Positions 7,978-17,039 are shown, numbered from the stretch's first letter. The stretch: DNA of 64,000 nucleotides from Paractinoplanes toevensis (GCF_018332695.1 NZ_BOQN01000052.1:95693-159692); one strand, 5' to 3'. Notes: generated by a model from the letters alone, not told the origin. Numbers and translations are program-made.

Positions 7978-10242
7978 CTAGCTGATCGTGGCCGGGAAGC
8001 GTTCCCAGACCCGGTGGGCCGGCAGCAGTTGCTGCAGGGCGGCAACGGCGGCCTCGCCCGTTTCCGCCACCAGGACGCCGGGGGTGCCGGCCGTTGCGGT
8101 CGTCTCCAGGACGGTCGCGCCGGCGCCCCAGGCGACGATGGCCTTGGCGTGCCGCCAGGTCTCCTCCACCAGCAGCAGCACCCGCGGGTCGATCGCGGCG
8201 CCCGCCGGCTTCGCCCCGGCCTTGGCGTCGCGGGCCGGAATAGCGTCCGGCGCCGGGGCCGGCGCACCGGCCAGGATGATCGCGTCGAACTCGACCGAGC
8301 GGGCCGTGGCGAACGTGCGCTGCACCGGCAGGTCGCCGACCTTGCCACCGTGCGCGGCGATCAGCAGCGGCACCATGCCGGCCGCGAACACCGCGTCGCG
8401 CACGTCATCGAGGTCGGCTTCGAGGGCGTCGGCGTCCACGACGATGCCGATGGTGCGCCCGTCCGACGGCCACTGCTCGCCGATCTGGGAGAGCACCGGG
8501 CTCGGCGTGACCTCGGCCAGCGCCTGGGTCGGCTCCGGGGCGGGCAGGCCGAGACCGGTGGCGACCTGCTCGCACAACACCGGGTCGACGTTGGCCAGGC
8601 ACTGCAGCTGACGCTCCTTGATCGTCTGCTCGTAGCACTTGCCCAGCTCGAACGTGTAGGCGCGGACGATGTGCTCCTTCTCGATCGGGCTCATGCTCTG
8701 CCAGAACAGGCGGACCTGGCTGTAGTGATCGTCGAAGGACACCGGGTTCGCCCGGATCTTCGGAGCCTCGGTGACCGTCACCGGAACGTCGAGGAACGCC
8801 TGCTGGGCGTCGCCCGCCTCGAACGGGTTGCCGCCGTCCAGCGAGTTCGGGCGGTAGGGCGCGACCCCGCCGTGCACGGCCTGCTGGTGGAAGCCGTCCC
8901 GGAGCATGTCGTTGACCGGGGCGTGCGGCCGGTTGATCGGGATCTGCGGGAAGTTCGGCCCGGCGAGCCGGGTGAGCTGCGTGTCCAGGTAGGAGAACAG
9001 CCGGCCCTGCAGCAGCGGGTCGTTGGTGACGTCGATGCCCGGCACCAGGTTGCCGAGGTGGAACGCGACCTGCTCGGTCTCGGCGAAGAAGTTCGTCGGC
9101 GTCCGGTTCAGGACAAGGCGACCCACCGGTTGTACGGGCGCCAGCTCCTCCGGAACGATCTTGGTGGGGTCGAGCAGGTCGATCCCGCCGAACGTCTCGT
9201 CCGGGGTGTCCGGGAACAGCTGCAGGCCCAGTTCCCACTCGGGGAACGCGCCCGCCTCGATGGCGTCGTACAGATCGCGGCGGTGGAAGTCCGGGTCCAG
9301 CCCGGCCAGCATCTGCGCCTCCTCCCACTCCAGGGAGTGCACGCCCAGCTTCGGCTTCCAGTGGAACTTCGCCAGGGTGGTCTCGCCGGCCGCGTTGACC
9401 AGCCGGAACGTGTGGACGCCGAAGCCCTCCATGGTGCGGTACGACCGCGGGATGCCGCGGTCGGACATGTTCCAGATGGTGTGGTGCTGCGCCTCGGTGT
9501 GCAACGAGACGAAGTCCCAGAAGGTGTCGTGCGCGCTCTGCGCCTGCGGGATCTCCCGGTCCGGGTGCGGCTTGGCGGCGTGGATGATGTCCGGGAACTT
9601 GATCGCGTCCTGGATGAAGAACACCGGGATGTTGTTGCCGACCAGGTCGAACGTGCCCTCGTCGGTGTAGAACTTGGTCGCGAAGCCACGGGTGTCCCGC
9701 ACGCTGTCGGCCGATCCCCGGGAGCCGAGAACGGTGGAGAACCGCACGAAGACCTGCGTCTCCTTGTCCTTGGCGAGGAAGCCGGCCCGGGTCACCTCGT
9801 CGGCGGTGCCGTAACCGGTGAACGTGCCGTGCGCACCGGTGCCGCGGGCGTGCACGACCCGCTCCGGGATGCGCTCGTGGTCGAAGTGCGTGATCTTCTC
9901 GCGGAAGTGGTGGTCCTGGAGCAGGATCGGCCCGCGCGGGCCCGCCTTCAGCGAGTGATCGGTGTCGCGCAGGCGCGCACCCTGCGCCGTGGTGAGAAAG
10001 GCGCCCTGCTGGCTGTTGGCCGTGGGCGGCAGACCGGTTTCGAGCCCGGTGGGCGTGACGGTGTCGGGGCTGCCCTGCTCGCTCTTCGGCGGCAGCGGGT
10101 CCTGCGGGGTGGTCGGCTCCTCCAGGCTCGGCACCCCGCTGCCCGGAGAACCCGGAATCGTGTCGCCCCGCACATCGGCCACCTTCGCCGCGGCCGCCTC
10201 GACGACGTCCTTGATCACGCGTCCCGGCTTGGAGCTATCCAT
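7978..10242 (-). CDS. katE: Large-subunit catalase (HPII/KatE type)
   Basis: 754 aa clade-2 monofunctional haem catalase converting H2O2 to water and oxygen. Distal His lies in RVVHARGTGAHGTF, Asn in VGNNIPVFFIQDA, and the proximal haem Tyr in RLFSYLDTQ. The C-terminal ~150 residues form the extra GATase1/DJ-1-like domain typical of large catalases (RTIGIVVDADAL, IILAGAPAP). A long hydrophilic N-terminal arm also fits the HPII class. ATG start with GAGGACGG upstream. A sigma-B/F-like promoter lies about 45 nt upstream and a strong hairpin follows. It is divergent from an HRP1-like stress gene, suggesting a shared stress regulon. Confidence 0.96.
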   Translation of the reverse strand: MDSSKPGRVIKDVVEAAAAKVADVRGDTIPGSPGSGVPSLEEPTTPQDPLPPKSEQGSPDTVTPTGLETGLPPTANSQQGAFLTTAQGARLRDTDHSLKAGPRGPILLQDHHFREKITHFDHERIPERVVHARGTGAHGTFTGYGTADEVTRAGFLAKDKETQVFVRFSTVLGSRGSADSVRDTRGFATKFYTDEGTFDLVGNNIPVFFIQDAIKFPDIIHAAKPHPDREIPQAQSAHDTFWDFVSLHTEAQHHTIWNMSDRGIPRSYRTMEGFGVHTFRLVNAAGETTLAKFHWKPKLGVHSLEWEEAQMLAGLDPDFHRRDLYDAIEAGAFPEWELGLQLFPDTPDETFGGIDLLDPTKIVPEELAPVQPVGRLVLNRTPTNFFAETEQVAFHLGNLVPGIDVTNDPLLQGRLFSYLDTQLTRLAGPNFPQIPINRPHAPVNDMLRDGFHQQAVHGGVAPYRPNSLDGGNPFEAGDAQQAFLDVPVTVTEAPKIRANPVSFDDHYSQVRLFWQSMSPIEKEHIVRAYTFELGKCYEQTIKERQLQCLANVDPVLCEQVATGLGLPAPEPTQALAEVTPSPVLSQIGEQWPSDGRTIGIVVDADALEADLDDVRDAVFAAGMVPLLIAAHGGKVGDLPVQRTFATARSVEFDAIILAGAPAPAPDAIPARDAKAGAKPAGAAIDPRVLLLVEETWRHAKAIVAWGAGATVLETTATAGTPGVLVAETGEAAVAALQQLLPAHRVWERFPATIS

Positions 10243-10288
10243 CTGAACCGTCCTCGTTGTTGCTTACTGACAAGTATTGACGGCTCGG

Positions 10289-10313
10289 ATACCCCAGAAC
10301 GGGCGGACATAAC
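10289..10313 (-). promoter_or_regulatory. Sigma-B/F-like stress promoter of katE
   Basis: Read on the minus strand, GTTA (10313-10310), a 15-nt spacer and GGGTAT (10294-10289) match the actinobacterial general-stress sigma pattern GTTT-N15-17-GGGTAT with one change. The predicted start is about 40 nt before the catalase ATG at 10242. Catalase control by SigB-type factors is known in actinomycetes; its use here is inferred. Confidence 0.6.
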
Positions 10314-10459
10314 GCGTCGCCAACGAGGGATTTCGCCCCTTTCGCGGGGTCTTTGTGCCACCTTCGGCGACTTCGAGCCCGCACGATAGTTCTGCGGGTG
10401 AGCGGGTAGTCACGGCAGGTATCCACCGACGATCCGCATCCACGGAAGGAGCCCCGGTC

Positions 10460-10873
10460 ATGACGACCGCCCGCGAGATCATGACACCCGACGCGACCTG
10501 TGTCGGCGAGAACGAGAGCCTGGCCGACGCCGCCCGCAAGATGGCCGAGCTGAACGTCGGCTCCCTGCCGATCTGCGGCAGCGACGACCGCCTGAAGGGC
10601 ATGGTCACCGACCGCGACATCGTCGTTCAGGCGATCGCGAAGGGCCGCGACCCGAACAGCGTCACCGCCGGCGAGCTCGGGCAGGGCAAGCCGGTCACCA
10701 TCGGCGCCGACGACGACGCGGCCGAGATCCTGCGCACCATGGCCGAGCACAAGGTCCGCCGCCTCCCGGTGATCGACGGCCACAAGCTGGTCGGCATCGT
10801 CGCCGTGGCGGACGTGGCCCGCGCCCTCCCCGACCGCCCGGTCGGCGACCTGATCGACGCCGTCAGCGTCTGA
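10460..10873 (+). CDS. Two-CBS-domain stress protein, HRP1 (Rv2626c)-like
   Basis: 137 aa protein made of two CBS motifs (about 8-60 and 75-125). It closely resembles mycobacterial hypoxic response protein 1. The start MTTAREIMTPDATCVGE and LPICGSDDRLKGMVTDRDI keep both cysteines (Cys14, Cys39) that form a disulfide in HRP1. The ligand of HRP1 is not established. ATG is chosen because GGAAGGAG lies 8 nt upstream; the frame continues further 5' without homology. It is divergent from the catalase gene, consistent with a redox or hypoxia regulon. Confidence 0.9.
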   Translation: MTTAREIMTPDATCVGENESLADAARKMAELNVGSLPICGSDDRLKGMVTDRDIVVQAIAKGRDPNSVTAGELGQGKPVTIGADDDAAEILRTMAEHKVRRLPVIDGHKLVGIVAVADVARALPDRPVGDLIDAVSV

Positions 10874-10892
10874 CCCCCACCCAGCACGCCTC

Positions 10893-10914
10893 CGGGCCCC
10901 GGCCCTCGGGCCCG
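10893..10914. terminator. Bidirectional hairpin between convergent genes
   Basis: CGGGCCC (10893-10899) and GGGCCCG (10908-10914) form a perfect 7-bp stem with an 8-nt loop in the 54-nt gap between the CBS gene and the convergent sensor-kinase gene. It could serve both. Confidence 0.55.
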
Positions 10915-10927
10915 CGCCCGGCAGGCA

Positions 10928-12166
10928 TCAGGGTGGCATCGGGATCTCCACCCGTAGCCGGGTGGGACCGCCCGGTGGGCTGGACAGGGCGACCGCGCCG
11001 TCCACGGCGGCGACGCGGTCGGCCAACCCGACCAGCCCGGAACCGCTCGACGGGTCGGCACCGCCGCGGCCGTCGTCGTGCACCTCGAGGACCAGGCGGT
11101 CGCCGGTCACCTCAGCCGTCACGGCCGCGCGGCCGGCAGCGCTGTGTTTCGCCACGTTGGTCAGCGCCTCGACCACCACGAAGTAGGCGGTCACCTCGAC
11201 CGCTGACGGCAGCCGGCCGGGCAGCCGGATCCGCACGTCGACCGGCACCGGCGCGGCGCTCGCCGCCTCCCCCACCGCGGCCTCCAGACCACGATCGGTC
11301 AGGACCTTCGGATGCACGCCCCGGATCAGCTCACGCACGTCGGTCAGGGCCTGTCTGGCCAGCTCGTGGGCCCGCGCGAGCTGATCGTCGGCAACCGAAC
11401 CGGCGGGCAGCTCGAGGCGGGCCATGCCCAGCTGGATGGTCAGGGCGACGAGACGCTGCTGGGCGCCGTCGTGCAGGTCGCGCTCGATGCGCCGCCGCTC
11501 CAGCTCGAACGCGTCGACCAGCCGGGCCCGCGACTGCGTCACCTCGACCAGCCTGGTGTCGGCGTCGTGGATGCGCGGCGCCAGGATCGCCCGGGCCATG
11601 GCCGCGCGGGCACCGGCCCACGCGGTCACCGGATAGGCGGCGATGACGGCGAGCGGAATGCCGGCGAAGGCGAGCGGCACCGAATAGTAAAGCGGCTCGT
11701 CGTCGATGTAGAACGGGCCTAGGAGCAGGATCGACGGCAGATAGATCGCCAGGCCGACGACGAGAGCGTCCATCCAGCAGAGCATCAGCGCGGACAACAT
11801 CGTGTAGCCCAGCTCGCGCCACGTCGCCTGCTCGCGCAGCCGCAGCGTCACCCAGGCCCGGATGCCGGCCCGCGGCGCCGGCCGGTGCGGATCGGGCAGC
11901 GCGTTGTTGTCGACCAGCCGCATCCGCCACCGCTCGAGCCGCCCGACCGCCACCCCGGAGAGAACCGTCGCGAGGTAGCCCGCGATGCCGACGACCACGA
12001 CCGACAGCACGATCCCGGCCAGCACGAGGCCCAGGACCGCGAGGATGGTCGCGAACCCCAGCAGCGCGCCACCGGCCAGATAGGCCAGTGACCGCCATGG
12101 CCAGGCCGAGCACAGGAAGTGCGTCGGCCGCATCGTCAGCGCCTCGAGCGCGTTGCGAACCGGCAT
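10928..12166 (-). CDS. Membrane sensor histidine kinase (putative-sensor / HisKA_3 / HATPase)
   Basis: 412 aa NarL-type sensor kinase. The N-terminal half has several TM segments beginning SAWPWRSLAYLAGGALL, like the putative-sensor domain (PF13796 type). The dimerisation/phosphoacceptor helix is RRRIERDLHDGAQQRL, with His in LHDG. The N box is VVVEALTNVAKH and the G boxes are DDGRGGA and GSGLVGL. ATG 12166 is preferred over GTG 12193 because TAGCGT sits exactly 7 nt upstream, suggesting a leaderless mRNA. No response regulator is adjacent; the orphan regulator at 5657-6298 is a candidate partner. Its promoter carries the same box as the ABC operon at 18657. Confidence 0.9.
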   Translation of the reverse strand: MPVRNALEALTMRPTHFLCSAWPWRSLAYLAGGALLGFATILAVLGLVLAGIVLSVVVVGIAGYLATVLSGVAVGRLERWRMRLVDNNALPDPHRPAPRAGIRAWVTLRLREQATWRELGYTMLSALMLCWMDALVVGLAIYLPSILLLGPFYIDDEPLYYSVPLAFAGIPLAVIAAYPVTAWAGARAAMARAILAPRIHDADTRLVEVTQSRARLVDAFELERRRIERDLHDGAQQRLVALTIQLGMARLELPAGSVADDQLARAHELARQALTDVRELIRGVHPKVLTDRGLEAAVGEAASAAPVPVDVRIRLPGRLPSAVEVTAYFVVVEALTNVAKHSAAGRAAVTAEVTGDRLVLEVHDDGRGGADPSSGSGLVGLADRVAAVDGAVALSSPPGGPTRLRVEIPMPP

Positions 12167-12173
12167 GGGGGCG

Positions 12174-12218
12174 ACGCTACCGGCGCCGCGCACCCCTGTC
12201 GGTAGTGCTGGATATACC
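12174..12218 (-). promoter_or_regulatory. Sensor-kinase promoter with ATCCAGCACTAC box
   Basis: On the minus strand: box GGTATATCCAGCACTACC (12218-12201), a -35-like CCGACA (12202-12197) overlapping it, a 17-nt spacer, -10 TAGCGT (12179-12174), then 7 nt to the ATG at 12166. The 12-mer ATCCAGCACTAC ends 35 nt before the start codon. The same 12-mer ends exactly 35 nt before the ATG of the ABC ATPase at 18657. The site lies inside the 3' end of the upstream DUF998 gene. Confidence 0.65.
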
Positions 12219-12881
12219 TTCTCGGGTCGTCCTCAGGGCGGCTCCCAGGACGATGAAGCCGATCAGGTACGGGTAGATGACGCCGCGTTCGACGAGGCCG
12301 ATGAGGACGTCGGCGCCGGAGCCGAGGTCGGCCACGAAGGCCACCAGCGACACGAAACCGAGTGTTCCGAGCCCCACCAGCACCCGGCCCACCCGGCGGG
12401 GGACGCCGAGCAGCCGGTGCGCCCGCCCGAGGAGGATCGCCAGCACGTTGCCGCCCACGAACGCCGTGAAAGCGCCCAGCCCGTGATAAGCGCCGGTGCC
12501 GTCGTCGAGCGCTTCGGCGGATCCGGGGAACAGTCCCACCAGCACGCTGCCGACCGCCAGCAGCGCGGCCGTCACGACCAGCGCCCACCGCCGCCGGACC
12601 GGCAGTCCCCGCAGCATCAGGACACCGGCCAGCACGGCCGGCCCGAACAGCACGAAGCCGGTGTTCATCACCCAGGCGAGCGGCGAGTACATGAACTGCC
12701 CGAACGCGGTCGAGGGGCCGTGCACCCCGAGATCGCTGATCCAGTGGTAGGTGTAGCTGTAGGGCGGATCGGTCCACGCCGCCGCGGCGATGAACTCGGC
12801 CACGAAATAGATGGCCCCGCCGGCCATGAGTGCCCGGCCCGCCGCCCGGCTCAGGGGTGCCTCGGACTTGATGTCGCTCAC
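12177..12881 (-). CDS. DUF998-family membrane protein
   Basis: 234 aa integral membrane protein with about six helices. The pattern AGGAIYFVAEFIAAAAW, HWISDLGVHG, GLFPGSAEA and YHGLGAFTAF is typical of DUF998 proteins, whose function is unknown. The GTG start at 12881 is supported by GGAGGA 5 nt upstream; upstream in-frame starts lack support. It precedes the sensor kinase on the same strand, and the kinase promoter is embedded in its last codons. Confidence 0.82.
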   Translation of the reverse strand: MSDIKSEAPLSRAAGRALMAGGAIYFVAEFIAAAAWTDPPYSYTYHWISDLGVHGPSTAFGQFMYSPLAWVMNTGFVLFGPAVLAGVLMLRGLPVRRRWALVVTAALLAVGSVLVGLFPGSAEALDDGTGAYHGLGAFTAFVGGNVLAILLGRAHRLLGVPRRVGRVLVGLGTLGFVSLVAFVADLGSGADVLIGLVERGVIYPYLIGFIVLGAALRTTREGISSTTDRGARRR

Positions 12882-13005
12882 CGTTTCCTCCGTCGTTCGT
12901 GCTGGTGGTGCGAAGACTCCGGCCGGTCGCTGACACGCGGCAAACACGGGGCAAACACGGCCGCCTGATTTGGGCCGGTGCCGGCGAGCGCGCGAAGATC
13001 AGGCC

Positions 13006-16000
13006 ATGGACCGGGGTGTACGGCTACGCGTCACGCTGCTCGGCGCGTTCCAGGTGTCGGTCGGCGACACCGTCCGGCCGGTACCGGGCGCTCGGCTGCA
13101 GGGCCTGCTCGTCCGGCTGGCGCTGGCCGGCGGACGCGCGGTCGAGCCCGGCGTGCTGGTCGACGCGATCTGGGCGGACCAGCCGCCGTCCGGTCCGGCC
13201 GCCGCCCTGCAGACCCTCGTCTCCCGGCTGCGCCGCGCCCTCACCCCGGCCGGCGCGACCCCGGGCCTGGTCGAGCCGGTCGCCGGCGGCTACCGGCTCG
13301 CCGTCGACCCGGCCGACGTGGACGCGCTGCACTTCGAGCAACTCGCCGCCACCGGCCGGGAACGGCTGCGGGCCGGCGCCCCGCAGGCCGCGCACACCGC
13401 GTTCACCGAGGCCGCGGCGTTGTGGGGGGACCGTCCCGGCGCCGAACCCGCGGTCGTCGCGTCGGTGGCGCCCACGGTGGCGACCCGCCTGGCGCAGGTG
13501 TCGATCGAGGTGGTCGCCGACCTCGCCGAGGCCGAGCTGTCGCTGGGCCGGGTCGAGACGGCCGCCACCCGGCTGACCGGGTTGCTGGCCGAGCAGCCGG
13601 TCCACGAGCGGGCGGCAGCGCTGCTGATGGACGCGCTCGCCGCCGCCGGCCGCCAGGCCGAGGCGCTCGCCGTCCACGAGCGGATCCGCGAGTCGCTGGC
13701 CGACATCCTCGGCGCCGACCCGGGCACCGCCCTGCGGGAACGACATCTGCGCCTGCTGCGCCCCGGCCCGGCGCCGGCGGCACCGGCGGCCGAATCCGGC
13801 CGGGCCCGGCCGCCCGGCCTGCCCGCGCCGCTGACCAGCTTCATCGGGCGCGACGACGATCTCGCCCGGATCGGCGCCCTGCTCGCCGCCGGCCGCCTGG
13901 TCACCGTCCTCGGCCCGGGCGGTGCCGGGAAGACCCGGCTCGCGCTGGAGGCCGCCCGCCGGCACCGCGACGGGGCGTGGCTCGTCGACCTCGCGTCCGT
14001 CACCGAACCGGCCAAGGTCGCCGCGGCCGTGCTCGCCGGCATCGGGCTGCGCGGCGGCACGATGCTCGACAGCCGCAAGCCGGCCGACGGGGACGAGCTC
14101 GACGTTCTCGCCGGCGAGCTCGGCGGCCGGGAGAGCCTGCTGCTGGTCGACAACTGCGAGCATCTGATCGACGCGGTGGCCCACCTCGTCGCGGCTCTGC
14201 TGTCCCGCTGCCCCGGCCTGCGGGTTCTCGCCACCAGCCGCGAACCTCTCGCGGTCGACGGCGAGGCGCTCGTGCCCCTCGGGCCGCTGACGCTGCCCGA
14301 GCCGGGCGACGGCCTCGAGGAATCCCGGCGTACGGCATCAGTGCGCCTCTTCGTCGAGCGCGCCGCCGCCGTACGCCCCGGATTTGATCTTTCTCCGTTG
14401 ACGTTGTCGCAGGTCATTGAAGTGGTCCGCAGCCTGGACGGCATGCCGCTGGCCCTCGAACTGGCCGCCGCCCGGTTACGGACGCTGTCGCTGGCCGACC
14501 TGGCCGGCGGGCTGTCCGACCGGTTCCGGCTGCTCACCACCGGCAGCCGCACCGCACCGCCCCGGCACCGCACCCTGCGGGCGGTCATCGCCTGGAGCTG
14601 GGACCTGCTCGACGACCACGAACGCACCGTCGCGGAACGGATCTCGGTGCTGCCCGGCGGCGTCACGCCCGCCTCGGCCGCCGCCGTCTGCACCGGCACC
14701 ACCGTGCCCGCGGCCGCGATCCCGGACCTGCTCGCCACGCTCGTCGACCGATCGTTGCTGCAGCTCGCGCCGGTCGCCGGTCGCTATCGCATGCTGGAAA
14801 CCATCCGCGAGTACGGCGCCGACCGGCTGACCGGCAGCGGCGACCTCGGCACCGCCGGTGACCTGGCCGCCGCCCACGTCACCGAACTGGTGGCCCGGCA
14901 CGACCCGCAACTGCGCGGGCCGGGCCAGCCGGCCGCCATGCGGATCATCGGCGCCGAGTACGACAACGCGATCGCCGCTCTGCGCCACCGGTGCGCCACC
15001 CATGACCCGGCCGGCGCGATCAGCCTCGCCCTGACCCTGACCTGGTATTGGCAGATGTCCGGCCGGCAGACCGACGGCGCCTACTGGCTCGGCGAGGCTC
15101 TGGCGGTGCCCGGCGGCGGCCCTTCGCCCGAACGGGACTGCGCCCGAGCCGTCTACCTGCTCAACCGGGCGGACACCCAGCCGGGGGGCACCGCCGGGCA
15201 GGCTGCGGACGACCGGGCCGAGATGCGCGAGCTGGCCGGCCGGCTGCTCGATCGTCCGGAGCTGCCCGGCCACTACCGGGTGTTCGGCCCGGTCCTGCTC
15301 TTCCTGCTGGATCCGGCCGCCGCTCTCGGGATCTTCCAGGACCTGGCCGGCGGCGACGACGTGTGGCTGTCCGGCCTGGCCCACATGTTCCTGGCCGAGA
15401 TCGCCGAGAACGCGGGCGAGCCGACCCGGATGCGGGCCCACGTGGAGGCGTCGCTGGCCGGATTCCGGCGGGCCGGCGATCGCTGGGGTCAGGCCGCCAC
15501 CCTGCCGATGCGCGCCCAGCTCCGGCGCTACGACGACCTCGACGGCGCCCTGGCCGACCTGCGCGAGGCCGGAACGCTGGCCGCCGAGTTCGGCGGGCTC
15601 AGCCTCGGCGACCAGCTCTACAGCGACCTGCGCTGGATCGACCTGCACCTGCGGCGCGACGACACCGACCGGGCGATCGCGATGATCGACGCCGCCCGGG
15701 AGCGCGCGCTGCACGGCTCCGCGACGGACATGCTGGTCCTGATCGACACGCGGGAGGCCGGCCTCCGGGTGCGACTCGGCGACCTCGACCGGGCCGGCGA
15801 GTTGCTCGACCAATTGCTGGTCGGCGGCGCCACCGACCAGGCCCGGTCGCTGGTCGGCGGCGCCCGGGCCGCGCTCTGCCTGGCCCGGGGCGATCTGGCC
15901 GGTGCGGACGAGGCACTGCGGCAGGCGTACGCGGCCGCGCTGGCCACCCGGGAACTGCCGGTCCTGTCGCTGGTGGCGGTGCACGTGGCCGAACTCGCCG

Positions 16001-16209
16001 CGATACGCGGGCAGCGGCACGAGTCGGCCATGCTTCTCGGCGCCGCCGCCCGGCTGCGCGGCCTGGACGACCACACCGATCCGCGGATCCGCGAGCTCAC
16101 CCGCGAGGGCCGGGCCGCGCTGGGCCCGGCGGAGTTCGCCGCGGCGTACGCGAAAGGCTGGGAGCTGGACCCGGAGACGGCCGCGACCGTGGTCGGCCGT
16201 CAGGCTTGA
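13006..16209 (+). CDS. AfsR/SARP-family regulator with NB-ARC ATPase and TPR-like C-terminus
   Basis: 1067 aa regulator. Residues 1-90 form an OmpR-like winged DNA-binding domain (RVTLLGAFQVSVGD, LVSRLRRAL). About 95-245 is the bacterial transcriptional activation domain. About 280-620 is an NB-ARC/STAND ATPase: Walker A LGPGGAGKTRL, Walker B LLLVDNCEHL, sensor ATSREPL, and PLALELAAARL. The rest is helical TPR-like repeat. It probably activates a secondary-metabolite or exporter gene set; the adjacent ABC operon is a candidate target. ATG 13006 follows GAAGAT by 6 nt with no clear Shine-Dalgarno, so a leaderless message is possible. Confidence 0.92.
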   Translation: MDRGVRLRVTLLGAFQVSVGDTVRPVPGARLQGLLVRLALAGGRAVEPGVLVDAIWADQPPSGPAAALQTLVSRLRRALTPAGATPGLVEPVAGGYRLAVDPADVDALHFEQLAATGRERLRAGAPQAAHTAFTEAAALWGDRPGAEPAVVASVAPTVATRLAQVSIEVVADLAEAELSLGRVETAATRLTGLLAEQPVHERAAALLMDALAAAGRQAEALAVHERIRESLADILGADPGTALRERHLRLLRPGPAPAAPAAESGRARPPGLPAPLTSFIGRDDDLARIGALLAAGRLVTVLGPGGAGKTRLALEAARRHRDGAWLVDLASVTEPAKVAAAVLAGIGLRGGTMLDSRKPADGDELDVLAGELGGRESLLLVDNCEHLIDAVAHLVAALLSRCPGLRVLATSREPLAVDGEALVPLGPLTLPEPGDGLEESRRTASVRLFVERAAAVRPGFDLSPLTLSQVIEVVRSLDGMPLALELAAARLRTLSLADLAGGLSDRFRLLTTGSRTAPPRHRTLRAVIAWSWDLLDDHERTVAERISVLPGGVTPASAAAVCTGTTVPAAAIPDLLATLVDRSLLQLAPVAGRYRMLETIREYGADRLTGSGDLGTAGDLAAAHVTELVARHDPQLRGPGQPAAMRIIGAEYDNAIAALRHRCATHDPAGAISLALTLTWYWQMSGRQTDGAYWLGEALAVPGGGPSPERDCARAVYLLNRADTQPGGTAGQAADDRAEMRELAGRLLDRPELPGHYRVFGPVLLFLLDPAAALGIFQDLAGGDDVWLSGLAHMFLAEIAENAGEPTRMRAHVEASLAGFRRAGDRWGQAATLPMRAQLRRYDDLDGALADLREAGTLAAEFGGLSLGDQLYSDLRWIDLHLRRDDTDRAIAMIDAARERALHGSATDMLVLIDTREAGLRVRLGDLDRAGELLDQLLVGGATDQARSLVGGARAALCLARGDLAGADEALRQAYAAALATRELPVLSLVAVHVAELAAIRGQRHESAMLLGAAARLRGLDDHTDPRIRELTREGRAALGPAEFAAAYAKGWELDPETAATVVGRQA

Positions 16210-16237
16210 CCCTGACGCTGCGTCAACCCTCCATGCT
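16206..16237 (+). promoter_or_regulatory. MerR-type promoter/operator for the drug-ABC operon
   Basis: TTGACC (16206-16211) is followed by a perfect 6-1-6 palindrome TGACGC-T-GCGTCA (16213-16225). A -10-like CATGCT (16232-16237) follows after a 20-nt spacer, and the ATG comes 7 nt later. A dyad inside an over-long spacer is the signature of MerR-family control. The operon encodes a MerR protein as its third gene. The -35 overlaps the stop codon of the SARP gene. Confidence 0.7.
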
Positions 16238-16244
16238 GGCAGGC

Positions 16245-17039
16245 ATGAGCGTTCCTCCGACCAGCAATCAGGTTCAGCAGCCTGCGATCTCGGTGCAAGG
16301 GCTGGAGAAGTCCTACCAGGAGCTGCGGGTACTGCGCGGCGTGGATCTCGACGTGGCGCGGGGCAGCATCTTCGCCCTGCTCGGGTCGAACGGGGCGGGC
16401 AAGACCACGGTGGTGCGGATCCTGTCCACGCTGCTCAAGGCGGACGCCGGGACGGCCCGGGTGAACGGCTTCGATGTCGCCGCGCAGGCCGCCGAGGTAC
16501 GGGAGTCGATCAGTCTCACCGGGCAGTTCGCGGCGGTCGACGAGATCCTCACCGGCCGGGAGAACCTCGTCCTGGTCGCCCGGCTCAGGCACCTCGAGGA
16601 TCCGGGCGCGATCGCGGACGGCCTGCTCAAGCGTTTCTCGCTGACCGAGGCCGGCGCCCGGCGGGCGGCGACGTACTCCGGTGGCATGCGCCGCCGGCTG
16701 GACATCGCGATGAGCCTCATCGGGAACCCGCCGGTCATCTTCCTCGACGAGCCGACGACCGGGCTGGACCCGGAGGCGCGCATCGAGGTGTGGCAGGCGG
16801 TCGAAGAACTCGCCCGGGGTGGCACCACCGTGCTGCTCACCACGCAGTACCTGGAGGAGGCGGAACAGCTGGCCGACCGGATCGCGATCCTGCACCAGGG
16901 CCGGATCATCGTCGACGGAACGCTGGCCGAGCTCAAACAGCTGCTGCCGCCGGCCAAGGTGGAGTACGTCGAGAAGCAGCCGTCCCTCGAGGACGTCTTC
17001 TTCGCGGTCGTCGGCGACGCCGCCCGGGACGACAAATGA
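16245..17039 (+). CDS. ABC exporter ATPase, DrrA-like
   Basis: 264 aa ATP-binding subunit of an ABC-2 exporter. Motifs: Walker A GSNGAGKTT, Q-loop near SLTGQFAAVDE, signature YSGGMRRRLDIA, Walker B VIFLDEPTTGLDP, and switch region LLTTQYLEEAE. A short C-terminal extension (VEYVEKQPSLEDVFFAVV) resembles daunorubicin-resistance ATPases, so drug export is the likely role. ATG 16245 lies where a leaderless transcript from the MerR-type promoter would start; an in-frame ATG at 16233 falls inside the -10. Its stop overlaps the permease ATG. Confidence 0.92.
   Translation: MSVPPTSNQVQQPAISVQGLEKSYQELRVLRGVDLDVARGSIFALLGSNGAGKTTVVRILSTLLKADAGTARVNGFDVAAQAAEVRESISLTGQFAAVDEILTGRENLVLVARLRHLEDPGAIADGLLKRFSLTEAGARRAATYSGGMRRRLDIAMSLIGNPPVIFLDEPTTGLDPEARIEVWQAVEELARGGTTVLLTTQYLEEAEQLADRIAILHQGRIIVDGTLAELKQLLPPAKVEYVEKQPSLEDVFFAVVGDAARDDK

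Noticed and set aside
8405..9328. Alternative minus-strand frame inside the catalase gene
   Set aside because: Out-of-frame shadow of the catalase, which has complete catalytic motifs.
10365..10385. DosR-type box before the HRP1-like gene
   Set aside because: GGCGACTTCGAGCCC only loosely resembles the GGGACTTTAGTCCC consensus; too many mismatches to claim.
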